Virus record (IMG/VR): IMGVR_UViG_3300042469_000249 | Location: 1-55,073 of that record | Strand: one strand, 5' to 3' | Source: a virus | DNA: 55,073 nucleotides | Shown here: positions 40,993 through 48,274 of the stretch, in pieces | Layout of the letters: every line of letters begins with the position of its first letter | Numbering within the stretch: the stretch's first letter is position 1 | The notes under the pieces: generated by a model | Seen by the model: the letters and a program-made list of their open reading frames with translations, nothing else | Told to the model about the DNA's origin: nothing | Database searches by the model: none | Translations under genes and position numbers: made by a program

Positions 40993-41535
40993 TCAAGATG
41001 TTTGTTCCACTAAAAGATAGGGAATCGTCTTTTGGTTGTATCTATTCATTTCCGAATAGACGAGATTGATGAACCCATCCCATTGTGCGGGGTAGATTGT
41101 TTGGCATCCTTCGCTTGAGGTAGATTTGTAACTGCCCTTATGGATGTTGATAGCGATGCCCATATCATCTCCAGTAATGTCTCGCGTGACGGGCAATTGT
41201 TCTTTTGCGTTAGCAGGTCGCAACGCTGGATAGCCACCTCCGGGTTTACTAATGCCATGATTCCCCTTACGAAATCTATGAACGCCCGTTTTAAGAACCG
41301 CAATACCTTTTCTAAAAACTGATGGATCAGTATTAGCATTAAATGTAGCGTGAACGCTTGGTGATAGTAATATAATCGCATCATCGTATATGCCGCGATT
41401 GTTTCCTGATGGAGCAAATGTTTCAGAATAATACCCTCTAATCCCTACCAAAACGACACGATCTTCGATTCTTGCTTTGATAACCATTGCAAGAGTCTTT
41501 TCTTTCGATTGCTGCGGTCTGGAATTTGGAACCAT
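40993..41535 (-). CDS. Putative peptidoglycan-active enzyme, YkuD-like (180 aa)
   Basis: Contains GYYSETFAPSGNNRGIYDDA, HATFNANTDPSVFRKGIAVL and INIHKGSYKSTSSEGCQTIY followed by PAQWDGFI. The INIH...S.S.GC.T core resembles the HG...S.GC active site of L,D-transpeptidase/carboxypeptidase folds, with Cys as nucleophile. I recall the same motif order in uncharacterised phage lysis-region proteins. It is directly followed by a holin-like gene, so endolysin is the best guess. Confidence 0.65.
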   Translation of the reverse strand: MVPNSRPQQSKEKTLAMVIKARIEDRVVLVGIRGYYSETFAPSGNNRGIYDDAIILLSPSVHATFNANTDPSVFRKGIAVLKTGVHRFRKGNHGISKPGGGYPALRPANAKEQLPVTRDITGDDMGIAINIHKGSYKSTSSEGCQTIYPAQWDGFINLVYSEMNRYNQKTIPYLLVEQTS

Positions 41536-41705
41536 TAGCCTTTGCGGATTACATTGATAAGTCCAACAAGTCCAAGTCCAGCAACAAGGATTGCTTCTTG
41601 GAGTTCTGGCTCAATCTTAACTCCAACTGCCGTAGCAATCAGAATCAATCCGCGCCATGTGCTATTCTCTGATAGCCGCTGAAGTAGTGTATTTACGATT
41701 TTCAT
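41535..41705 (-). CDS. Holin-like small membrane protein (56 aa)
   Basis: Reads MKIVNTLLQRLSENSTWRGL, ILIATAVGVKIEPELQEAI, LVAGLGLVGLINVIRKG. Two hydrophobic segments with a short loop and a basic C-terminus, the usual look of a small phage holin (STWRG...PE...I...G..GLIN..RK). The stop overlaps the endolysin-like start. Would permeabilise the inner membrane at lysis. Confidence 0.75.
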   Translation of the reverse strand: MKIVNTLLQRLSENSTWRGLILIATAVGVKIEPELQEAILVAGLGLVGLINVIRKG

Positions 41706-41893
41706 TTTTTTGTTCCTTTTGGTTGTGGAAGTTCATATGTAAACATTCCATAGTCTGTCTGTAGGGAAATTCCAAGTGTCTCGCATCCAGTCAAAAATGC
41801 CATTGCAAGAAAAATAAATGAAATCAAAATCATTATAAATGCAATTTTGCTTGGTTTCATTTTACGAGCGATAATAAGTTTCGAGGTATTCAT
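41702..41893 (-). CDS. Small lipoprotein, spanin-like (63 aa)
   Basis: Reads MNTSKLIIARKMKPSKIAF, a hydrophobic signal segment, then lipobox LTGC at about 35-38 and a short mature part ETLGISLQTDYGMFTYELPQ. A short lipoprotein in a lysis cassette suggests an outer-membrane spanin subunit, which would imply a Gram-negative host; no inner-membrane partner is evident. The start overlaps the upstream stop (ATGA). Confidence 0.6.
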   Translation of the reverse strand: MNTSKLIIARKMKPSKIAFIMILISFIFLAMAFLTGCETLGISLQTDYGMFTYELPQPKGTKK

Positions 41894-42066
41894 AGTTTTT
41901 CTATTTTCTTCCACATATACACGCAAGTCAAAAGACCAGCGATTAAACCAACTACTGCACCAGAAATTCTTAATCCAGTTTCAACATGAGGCAACATAGA
42001 TATAATAACCCCACTAATACTCGTTGCTGTTCCCATTAATCCTGCAAGTGTTGGATGTTCATTCAT
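41890..42066 (-). CDS. Second holin-like membrane protein (58 aa)
   Basis: Reads MNEHPTLAGLMGTATSISGV, IISMLPHVETGLRISGAVV, GLIAGLLTCVYMWKKIEKL. Two transmembrane segments and a basic end. Coupled by ATGA on both sides. It may be a second holin or antiholin. Confidence 0.65.
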   Translation of the reverse strand: MNEHPTLAGLMGTATSISGVIISMLPHVETGLRISGAVVGLIAGLLTCVYMWKKIEKL

Positions 42067-42482
42067 GGCGATGTAAGAATAGTAAGAGTTTCGCTTAGTG
42101 TTTCCTCGAATGTGTGAGGGGCGGTTGGCCAGTTGCTGGACGCTGGGGCGAAGCCAGAGGCGATCATGCCATCGAGCCAGCCTTGCACGGCGTTGAGCTT
42201 GGGCGAGGATTTCGCAGCGGCGTCAAGGCGGAGTTTTTGGTAGAGGAGAGTCGTGCTGCGGTTTCCGCCGTAGCCTTGCGAATCAGTCCACTCCTCGGCG
42301 GTGTAGACCGGCGCGGATGGCGTGACCCATTGGCCATCTTGCCACATGGCGTCGTCGCTGGGCTTTGGCGGGGCGGCTTCCCACTGCTCTGCCTTCGGAT
42401 TCCCGGCTGCGATGAGGTCGGCGATGTAGGATTCAGGGAGTTCGCGGAGTTCGTTGGTGATTGTATTTTTGTAGAGGCTCAT
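42063..42482 (-). CDS. Fibre-associated protein, paralogue B (139 aa)
   Basis: Shares the pattern LRELP...W..APPKPS..A.W..GQWV.PS.PVYTAE.W...QGYG....TLL...L....A..S.KLNAV..W with the 141-aa product at 45360-45785. The position just after fibre genes suggests a fibre-assembly or tip protein, like Tfa-type chaperones. The DNA is strongly GC-rich, unlike the AT-rich paralogue, pointing to separate origin. Confidence 0.7.
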   Translation of the reverse strand: MSLYKNTITNELRELPESYIADLIAAGNPKAEQWEAAPPKPSDDAMWQDGQWVTPSAPVYTAEEWTDSQGYGGNRSTTLLYQKLRLDAAAKSSPKLNAVQGWLDGMIASGFAPASSNWPTAPHTFEETLSETLTILTSP

Positions 42483-43126
42483 GGGTAGATGCGTGGATGG
42501 TTGGAAACGGTCGCGCTGTTGTTATTGGTGATGACGAGTCCGCCCTTTTGGTCAAGGAGATCACGAACGAGGGGAGCGTAGAATACGAGACTCTGCGGGC
42601 GAACCTTGTCGCAGGTCATCCCCTTGGAGAGGGAGGCGACTTCGGCGGCGGTGAGGGCGGCGGACCAAATGCCGACTTCGGCGAGCCGGCCATCCAAATA
42701 ACTTGATGGAGTGCTTGTCGCGTTAAAATAAATGCCAATGCCAATCCTAGTAAATGTTGGCGTTGCTGTATTGTTTACAGTATTTGTCGCTGAATTTCCT
42801 CCATCCAAATATACTGTCCTAGAATTATTTGCTGCAAATACAGCGGCCCCGTGTTGCCATTGTCCTGTTACATATCCAGCAGTTGTCCGTGCTGCGTTAT
42901 ATACGTTTCCACGAAAATCGGACGCAGCGACAGGATCGCCAGCGTCTCCTCCTCGCGCATCTAAAGCGAGTGTTGCTCCTGTGGTTCCGCTGGAAAGATT
43001 AACTAATGCATGAAAACCATTCAAACTGTCGGGGTAAAACCACGCACAAATAGACAGCGGGAGAGAGCTCGTTGGGACCGAGGTCGTGTAAAGATACTGC
43101 GTAGTCCCGTTGAATTCGTAAGCCAT
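42479..43126 (-). CDS. LamG/concanavalin-like lectin protein (215 aa)
   Basis: Starts MAYEFNGTTQYLYTTSVPTS; contains SICAWFYPDSL, WQHGAAVFAANNSRTVYLDG and DGRLAEVGIWSAALTAAEV, the strand order of the laminin-G/pentraxin jelly roll (FDG...SAW...W.H.A.......LYLDG...DG.I.EV.IW). Likely binds surface glycans. The ends are GC-rich and the centre AT-rich, so the gene itself seems mosaic. It touches the next fibre gene by TAATG. Confidence 0.75.
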   Translation of the reverse strand: MAYEFNGTTQYLYTTSVPTSSLPLSICAWFYPDSLNGFHALVNLSSGTTGATLALDARGGDAGDPVAASDFRGNVYNAARTTAGYVTGQWQHGAAVFAANNSRTVYLDGGNSATNTVNNTATPTFTRIGIGIYFNATSTPSSYLDGRLAEVGIWSAALTAAEVASLSKGMTCDKVRPQSLVFYAPLVRDLLDQKGGLVITNNNSATVSNHPRIYP

Positions 43127-44106
43127 TACGCTGCGCTCCTTACTTCGACGGCGATGAGTTCGGCATCGCCCGTCATGGTGTCGTTGGTGGTGTCGCTGCT
43201 ATCGCGGTAGACGCGGAGGCGGAAGCGGTCGCCTGCGGCGAGGGAGTCGAGGGCGGTGCAGGTGAGGGTGGTGGTGGCCTCGATGCCGGATGTGGCGGGT
43301 GCGGCGGTGTGGGCCTCGGTGGAGGAGTCGAAGGAGTCGGAGTCGAGGTCGGTGCCGGATTTTTCCCATTGGGCTCCCCAGCGGCAGTTGCCGGAGGTGG
43401 CGGAGGTGGCCATCCAGCGGATGCTGACGATGAGGCCCGTGCTGAGATCGGCGGCTTCGGGGATGACGCCGCAAAAGGTGGTGGATTCGTTCGTCGCGCC
43501 ATCGTCAAAGTCAAGCACGGCGATGGAGTTTCGCGTGTCCATGGTGGCAAATGCGGTAGCAGGCGGGTAATTATTGCGAGGTGTAAAAACCGCAATTGTT
43601 TTTGTTCCGGGAGCAGCAATAAGATTAGGGTGAGAAGTGCTTGCTTTACTATCAAGGGCAGTTTGCGTTGCCGTGGATATAGGTTTATTTGCATCCGAGG
43701 TATTGTCGCAATTTCCAAGACCAACATCTGTTTTATCAAGAGTTACCGAACCCGTGCGTGTGTTAACGGAAGTTACACCAGACACACTTCCAGAAATGTC
43801 AGATAATGTCGCAATCGTTCCAGACGCATTAGGTAGAACAAAAGTTTTTGTTGAACCTCCAGCAGTTATGGTAAGATTACTATTATTTTGCAGTTCTAAA
43901 AGTTGACTATTATCAGACGAGTAAAGTTCGTCGTGTGAATGCACAGACATTCCGCCAATTTCTTGTATCGAACCTGTCGATGGATGCTTGGCGTAAAGTT
44001 TTTTGTCGGCGTGATTTATACAAATCTCACCGCTTCCGAGATCGGAACTCAACGGAATTTTCGCAGATTGAACCGATTTTTTAGGAATTATTTTTGGATT
44101 TGCCAT
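43126..44106 (-). CDS. Tail fibre protein, mosaic (326 aa)
   Basis: N-terminus MANPKIIPKKSVQSAKIPLS and LYAKHPSTGSIQEIGG are of the fibre-attachment type; 95-150 have VTSVNTRTGSVTLDKTDVGL, a common fibre repeat. The C-terminal 150 residues are homologous to the end of the 488-aa protein (TPR.N.PPAT.FAT.DTRNSIAVLDFDD, DAELIAVEVRS.A). The DNA changes from AT-rich to very GC-rich at about 43560, at the start of this shared domain, so it looks like a domain swap. Confidence 0.75.
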   Translation of the reverse strand: MANPKIIPKKSVQSAKIPLSSDLGSGEICINHADKKLYAKHPSTGSIQEIGGMSVHSHDELYSSDNSQLLELQNNSNLTITAGGSTKTFVLPNASGTIATLSDISGSVSGVTSVNTRTGSVTLDKTDVGLGNCDNTSDANKPISTATQTALDSKASTSHPNLIAAPGTKTIAVFTPRNNYPPATAFATMDTRNSIAVLDFDDGATNESTTFCGVIPEAADLSTGLIVSIRWMATSATSGNCRWGAQWEKSGTDLDSDSFDSSTEAHTAAPATSGIEATTTLTCTALDSLAAGDRFRLRVYRDSSDTTNDTMTGDAELIAVEVRSAA

Positions 44107-44127
44107 TCTTATAGAAGATGGGTTCCC

Positions 44128-44147
44128 CCGTGGATTTTACTCCACGG
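44128..44147. other. Hairpin between fibre genes
   Basis: CCGTGGA (44128-44134)/TCCACGG (44141-44147), loop TTTTAC. No T-run on minus, so it is not a convincing terminator; it may modulate the 326-aa gene leader. Confidence 0.45.
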
Positions 44148-44167
44148 AGGACTTGTTTTCTTTAATT

Positions 44168-45085
44168 TTAGTAAGTTCCGCCATCAATGACAGACTCAAG
44201 AGCGGCGATGCGGGATTCGTGATCCGCGACATCAGACTCAAGATCAGTCAAACGACCAGAAACACCTACGGTCTCAAGCGAATCAATACGATTGCTCAGG
44301 TTGGTGTCTGCGGTAGAACGAGCAGAAGCTTCGGCAGTGATGTTACCTTGCAGGGTCGTATCAGCGGAAGCACGTGTGCTGGCTTCAGCGGTGATGTTCG
44401 ATTGCAGAGTAGAATCAGCAGCGATGCGAGCGGCTTCTTCGTCCGAGATATCAGTCTCGGCGGCAGAAACTCGGCTGGTCAGCGCGGTTGCGGCAGTCTC
44501 TACGGTAACGATGTCAGCAGCAAGTGCGCTGTCGCCAGACTGGCGGTCAGTGACTTCTTGTGCAAGAGCGGCGTTGTTAGAAAGAACATAGCCAGCAAAT
44601 GCGCTGTCGTTAGTCGTATCAACGCTGTTGATGAGCGAGACGATTTCAGCGAAAGTATCTTTGTCTGCATCAACGGCGGAGAGGATCGCATCAATGCGGC
44701 CTTTTTCCGTGCTGATTTTGCCATCGAGGCTCGTATCCGCAGAAGAGCGGGTCGAAGCTTCAGATGTGATAGCAGCAGCGCGAGCTGTAGCCTCTGCGGA
44801 GATGTCGTCAGCGAGGTCGCTTTCAGCACCTTGAGCGCGGCTGATTTCAGCGTTAAGATCGCTGGTCAGGGTTGTGTCAGCAGCTTCGCGGGCAACTTGC
44901 TCGGTCGAAACAGCAGAGTCAACATAGGTTTTCTTGGCGAAAATGTGTTCGCCGCCGATTGGAAGAACTCCAGTGGCTGTGCCAATGAAGAAGCTTTTGT
45001 TTACTGTGTCAAACGCAACTTCGCCAACTTGAAGGCTGACTGGTGCGCCGGAACCACGTTTGATTTTGATGATGGGATTAGCCAT
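44168..45085 (-). CDS. Coiled-coil tail fibre (305 aa)
   Basis: After an attachment-type N-terminus (MANPIIKIKRGSGAPVSLQV), residues 60-290 are an almost unbroken heptad series with repeats such as AEASTRASADTTLQGNITAE, typical of trimeric phage shaft fibres. The C-terminus (SRIAALESVIDGGTY) is also coiled coil. The long antisense frame on plus is a by-product of this repetitive composition. A G-free A/C-rich leader precedes the ATG. Confidence 0.75.
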   Translation of the reverse strand: MANPIIKIKRGSGAPVSLQVGEVAFDTVNKSFFIGTATGVLPIGGEHIFAKKTYVDSAVSTEQVAREAADTTLTSDLNAEISRAQGAESDLADDISAEATARAAAITSEASTRSSADTSLDGKISTEKGRIDAILSAVDADKDTFAEIVSLINSVDTTNDSAFAGYVLSNNAALAQEVTDRQSGDSALAADIVTVETAATALTSRVSAAETDISDEEAARIAADSTLQSNITAEASTRASADTTLQGNITAEASARSTADTNLSNRIDSLETVGVSGRLTDLESDVADHESRIAALESVIDGGTY

Positions 45086-45133
45086 ATTTTTTTATTATTT
45101 TTTGGTTTTTGGTTTTGGTTTTGTTGTGTTTTC

Positions 45134-45349
45134 TTAGTATCCTCCCGCATCAACTATTGTGATAGCGGCTGGAAATTGAAATCCTTTTGCAATAATTTTA
45201 GAAATTAAAAGCTCTTGCTGTGATTTATCCATCGCGGAAAAGCATCCGAATGAAAAAATATTAGAATCATTTATAGCTTCAGCAATGGAAAGGTATCTTT
45301 CGTAATTTAGTTGATCTAAAGTATAATATGAAGCACAGGAAACATTCAT
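45134..45349 (-). CDS. Small fibre-region protein with FGCF motif (71 aa)
   Basis: Reads MNVSCASYYTLDQLNYERYL..., FSFGCFSAMDKSQQELLISK. The CF....D...(Q/R).L motif is shared with the 90-aa protein at 47277 and the N-terminus of the 488-aa protein, suggesting one small helical repeat domain in several virion proteins. Function unknown. Confidence 0.6.
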   Translation of the reverse strand: MNVSCASYYTLDQLNYERYLSIAEAINDSNIFSFGCFSAMDKSQQELLISKIIAKGFQFPAAITIVDAGGY

Positions 45350-45359
45350 TGTATTTTAA

Positions 45360-45785
45360 TTAATTTCCAAGTTCTTGATATGCTTCAATAACAGTTTCAT
45401 TAAATGTAAATGGCGCAACCTCCCAATTTTCTTTAGGTTCATTATTTTGAACATACTCACCGAGAATTCTATTTGTCCATGCTTTAACTGCGTTAAGTTT
45501 TGCTGAAGTTTTGTTTGCTATGGATAATGCAGCATATAAGTCTAATAAAGTAACAAGTTGTGTAGCTCCATATCCTTGTTTAGATAACCATTTTTCTGCG
45601 GTATAAACAGGAGGCGATGGAATAACCCATTGCCCATTCTCCCACACAGCATTTGGTGATGGTTTTGCAGGCGCAAGAATCCATTCTTGCATCTTTGGAT
45701 TATTAACATCTACCCAAGTATCAATAAGACTTTGCGGTAAATCACGAAGATCAGATAAGTTATTTTTGTTGTAGTAATTAGCCAT
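45360..45785 (-). CDS. Fibre-associated protein, paralogue A (141 aa)
   Basis: Homologous to the 139-aa product at 42063 through LRDLPQSL, W.LAPAKPSPNAVWENGQWV, PVYTAEKWLSKQGYG and the SAKLNAVKAW segment. Starts MANYYNKNNLSDLRDLPQSL. AT-rich, like its surroundings. It directly follows the 488-aa fibre whose C-terminus is also duplicated, so the two genes were duplicated or acquired as one cassette. Confidence 0.7.
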   Translation of the reverse strand: MANYYNKNNLSDLRDLPQSLIDTWVDVNNPKMQEWILAPAKPSPNAVWENGQWVIPSPPVYTAEKWLSKQGYGATQLVTLLDLYAALSIANKTSAKLNAVKAWTNRILGEYVQNNEPKENWEVAPFTFNETVIEAYQELGN

Positions 45786-45787
45786 AA

Positions 45788-47254
45788 TTACGCTACGCTC
45801 CTTACTTCTACTGCGATTAGTTCTGCATCTCCAATCATGGTATCTGATGCACTTGTTGCATTACGAGTTACTTTTAATCGGAATCCATCACCAGACACAA
45901 TAGAATCAATAGTTGTTAATGTTATTTCTGTATAGTTTGGAACTCCACTTGTTACATTTGTTGTGGCCGTTAAACTTTCTGCTGTATCAAATGAATCAGT
46001 ATCAATATCTGTAGTCATTTTTTCTAAAGCGGTTTGCCACACACAATTTCCTGTTGTTGCAGTTGTAGCTGTCCAAATCAAAAGAATTTTTAATCCACTC
46101 CCAAGTAATACCGCTTCTGAAATTACATTAAGAAATATTGCGTTTTCATTGGTAGTATCATCGAAATCTAATACAGCAATGCTATTACGGGTATCCAATG
46201 TTGCAAAATCTGTAGCAGGTGGTTGGTTCTCGCGTGGAGTGAAACGAGAAATAGTTTTTGTTCCTAATGCCGAATTGGTCAACGTGCCAGCAGTAAGCGA
46301 TAAACCTGTTCCAATCGTTATTTGTTCCGCAACTCCAGTTCCTACCGTCGATCTACCAAGTAAACGGTTTGTCGTCATGCTGGTTGAGATTGTTGGGGTC
46401 GCTCCACCAGAACTTGTAATTGGCGAGGTTGCTGCTACCGAAGTAACTGCTGCTGTTGTTTGAACTGTATTGTCGTTAAATTTAACTCCAGTTGAAGCAA
46501 GAACCAATTGACCACTCATCGTGTCACCAGTTTTTAAAACATAAGCAGAAAGGTCTACAGAAGGAAGGGAAGTAGTAGTTTGAGCAACATTTGCATCTTC
46601 AAAATGCATTGTCATTGTTCTACCAGTAAGATCAAGTGCGTAAAATTTAACTACAAGTCGATCTGTAGCTAAAACAATTGTCGCAGGGACTGGAATGCTC
46701 CACAAATACAATTCATTGAGAGTTCCAGAAGTAATTGGATGTGGATTAGAAACATTTGTTGCAATTAGCGTTTCTGTTCCAGCAAGATTGCGAACATAAA
46801 TTTCACCATAAATTTTAGGTGTTCCACCATTGGAACTCATAGAAACATAATTTTCAAAATTCCAGTTACCTGATGGGATCGTTGTAACATTTGGATCATT
46901 TAAAACTGTTGCAAATGACCCTACTAATTGTGTGCCTGCACCAGTAGCCGTGAGCGTAGTCCCCGCGCCAATTACCAAGTTTTTAGACATCTCATAGTAT
47001 CCAGAGATACTTGATGCATTTGAGCGATTGAAATAATATATTGCGCCAAAAGCACCGCCTCCACCTCCACCACCACCTCCAGTTATTCCTTGAATGGCGC
47101 GGAGAATTTCAAGCCTTTGAATATCCTCGGTTGCGTCTTTGAAGCAATCAGCAGTTAGCGGGCTAACATATGTTCCCTGCTCTTCTGCCGCTTGTAGAAT
47201 AGCGAGTCTTTGCAAATCGCTTGTTGCATCTAAAAACTGAGGATCAGTAAGCAT
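45788..47254 (-). CDS. Tail fibre protein (488 aa)
   Basis: The N-terminus has two copies of a helical motif (FLDATSDLQRLAILQAAEEQ and CFKDATEDIQRLEILRAI), then a Gly tract (ITGGGGGGGGGAFG), a beta-rich middle domain (residues 65-240), LKTGDTMSGQLVLAS (a classic phage fibre repeat) and a C-terminal domain (about 340-488) homologous to that of the 326-aa protein. Palindrome site 17 lies seven bases upstream of the ATG. Confidence 0.75.
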   Translation of the reverse strand: MLTDPQFLDATSDLQRLAILQAAEEQGTYVSPLTADCFKDATEDIQRLEILRAIQGITGGGGGGGGGAFGAIYYFNRSNASSISGYYEMSKNLVIGAGTTLTATGAGTQLVGSFATVLNDPNVTTIPSGNWNFENYVSMSSNGGTPKIYGEIYVRNLAGTETLIATNVSNPHPITSGTLNELYLWSIPVPATIVLATDRLVVKFYALDLTGRTMTMHFEDANVAQTTTSLPSVDLSAYVLKTGDTMSGQLVLASTGVKFNDNTVQTTAAVTSVAATSPITSSGGATPTISTSMTTNRLLGRSTVGTGVAEQITIGTGLSLTAGTLTNSALGTKTISRFTPRENQPPATDFATLDTRNSIAVLDFDDTTNENAIFLNVISEAVLLGSGLKILLIWTATTATTGNCVWQTALEKMTTDIDTDSFDTAESLTATTNVTSGVPNYTEITLTTIDSIVSGDGFRLKVTRNATSASDTMIGDAELIAVEVRSVA

Positions 47255-47260
47255 AATATT

Positions 47261-47276
47261 TTATCGTTAACGATAA
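47261..47276. promoter_or_regulatory. 16-bp palindromic site 17 (TTATCGTTAACGATAA)
   Basis: Fully symmetric; abuts the stop of the 90-aa gene (47277) and precedes the 488-aa gene start (47254). Confidence 0.75.
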
Positions 47277-47549
47277 TTACAAAACTGGGGTAATAGCAGC
47301 AGCGAGTGCTTCATTAAGAAGAAAAAGTTGCTGGTCTTCGGTATCTTGCACAAAGCAATTTTCTGTTACTGGTGTCAATCCAGCGATGAGTGCAAATCCA
47401 AGATAGAATTGATAGAGTCTTGATGCGTCACTTGCAGAGTCAAAACATCCAAAAGATACTGGATCAGTCAATGGCGTGATTGCAGAAAAAATTGTTTGAA
47501 GCAGTGGGTAGAACTTATTGCGGTAAGGAAGATCGGTAAAGCAGGCCAT
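47277..47549 (-). CDS. Small virion-region protein with CF motifs (90 aa)
   Basis: Starts MACFTDLPYRNKFYPLLQTI; contains FGCFDSASDASRLYQFYLG and NCFVQDTEDQQLFLLNEALA, two copies of the CF...D...(R/Q)LF helical motif. I use the ATG at 47549 because upstream codons lie in a hairpin. Probably a minor structural part near the capsid or fibre. Confidence 0.6.
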   Translation of the reverse strand: MACFTDLPYRNKFYPLLQTIFSAITPLTDPVSFGCFDSASDASRLYQFYLGFALIAGLTPVTENCFVQDTEDQQLFLLNEALAAAITPVL

Positions 47550-47565
47550 AATTAGAAAATGGTAT

Positions 47566-47593
47566 GGGTGAGGAAGGATAGACTTCCCCACCC
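47566..47593 (-). terminator. Terminator-like hairpin after the decoration gene
   Basis: GGGTGAGGAAG (47566-47576) pairs with CTTCCCCACCC (47583-47593) except one A-C mismatch. On minus it is followed by ATACCATTTTC. A partial terminator that could lower expression past the capsid genes. Confidence 0.5.
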
Positions 47594-47603
47594 AAAAGTT
47601 AGG

Positions 47604-48218
47604 TTAGTAGTAGATGCCTACAACGTAAGCATTAACATAGAGCGCACCAACGCGCCCTGCGGTATCAGCACCAGAAACAACATCAGCACCAGCGTTTGCA
47701 TAGGTGAAGGTGGTTGAATCAACAACAGTAACTTCAGCCTGCACATCATTGAATGTGCTGTCAGTCATGCTGGCAATCGTGATCGTGTCACCCGTGGAAA
47801 AACCATGGGCAGCACCAGTCACAATCGTAGCCACACCAGAGGTGCGAGCGCGAGTTGCGGTAGCTTGACCAAGACCAACAGTGGATTTCAACAAACGAAG
47901 TTTGCTGGAACCAGTGATAACATAAGGATTGGCGGCAATCGCAAGAGGATTGTAGCGTCCTTGGTTATCAAGAGCGTCAGTGATAGTAAGCGAAGCTGTG
48001 ATGTTTTGGCCAGTGGTTCCGTTGTCCACGATCACAATTGGATCAGTGGCAGTGGTTCCGCGAGCGTAGGCAGTCTCCAGCACGATGCTTGTTGGAAAGA
48101 ACTTAGTCTCTTGGTCGTTGAGAACCAAAAGATCAGCATCTCCAGCAGCGAGAAGGTTAACGGCAATCGGGCCAAAAAGGTTAACCCGATCATAAGCGAG
48201 TGGTCGTTTATTAGACAT
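47604..48218 (-). CDS. Capsid decoration or head-fibre candidate (204 aa)
   Basis: Begins MSNKRPLAYDRVNLFGPIAV; beta-rich with an inserted domain (VATIVTGAAHGFSTGDTITI, MTDSTFNDVQAEVTVVD, TFTYANAGADV) of the immunoglobulin-like kind frequent in head and tail proteins. It follows the major capsid gene by 57 bases, where decoration proteins often lie. Confidence 0.6.
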   Translation of the reverse strand: MSNKRPLAYDRVNLFGPIAVNLLAAGDADLLVLNDQETKFFPTSIVLETAYARGTTATDPIVIVDNGTTGQNITASLTITDALDNQGRYNPLAIAANPYVITGSSKLRLLKSTVGLGQATATRARTSGVATIVTGAAHGFSTGDTITIASMTDSTFNDVQAEVTVVDSTTFTYANAGADVVSGADTAGRVGALYVNAYVVGIYY

Positions 48219-48274
48219 ATATTTTTATTTAAGGTTGTGGGGAGAGGCTTGAATAAGCCCCCCCCCTATTTAAC

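Noticed and set aside
44153-45208. 351-codon open frame on plus
   Set aside because: It is antisense to the coiled-coil fibre gene; the long opening follows from repetitive Ala/Ser/Thr codons, and the product has runs of basic and Cys residues unlike a real protein.
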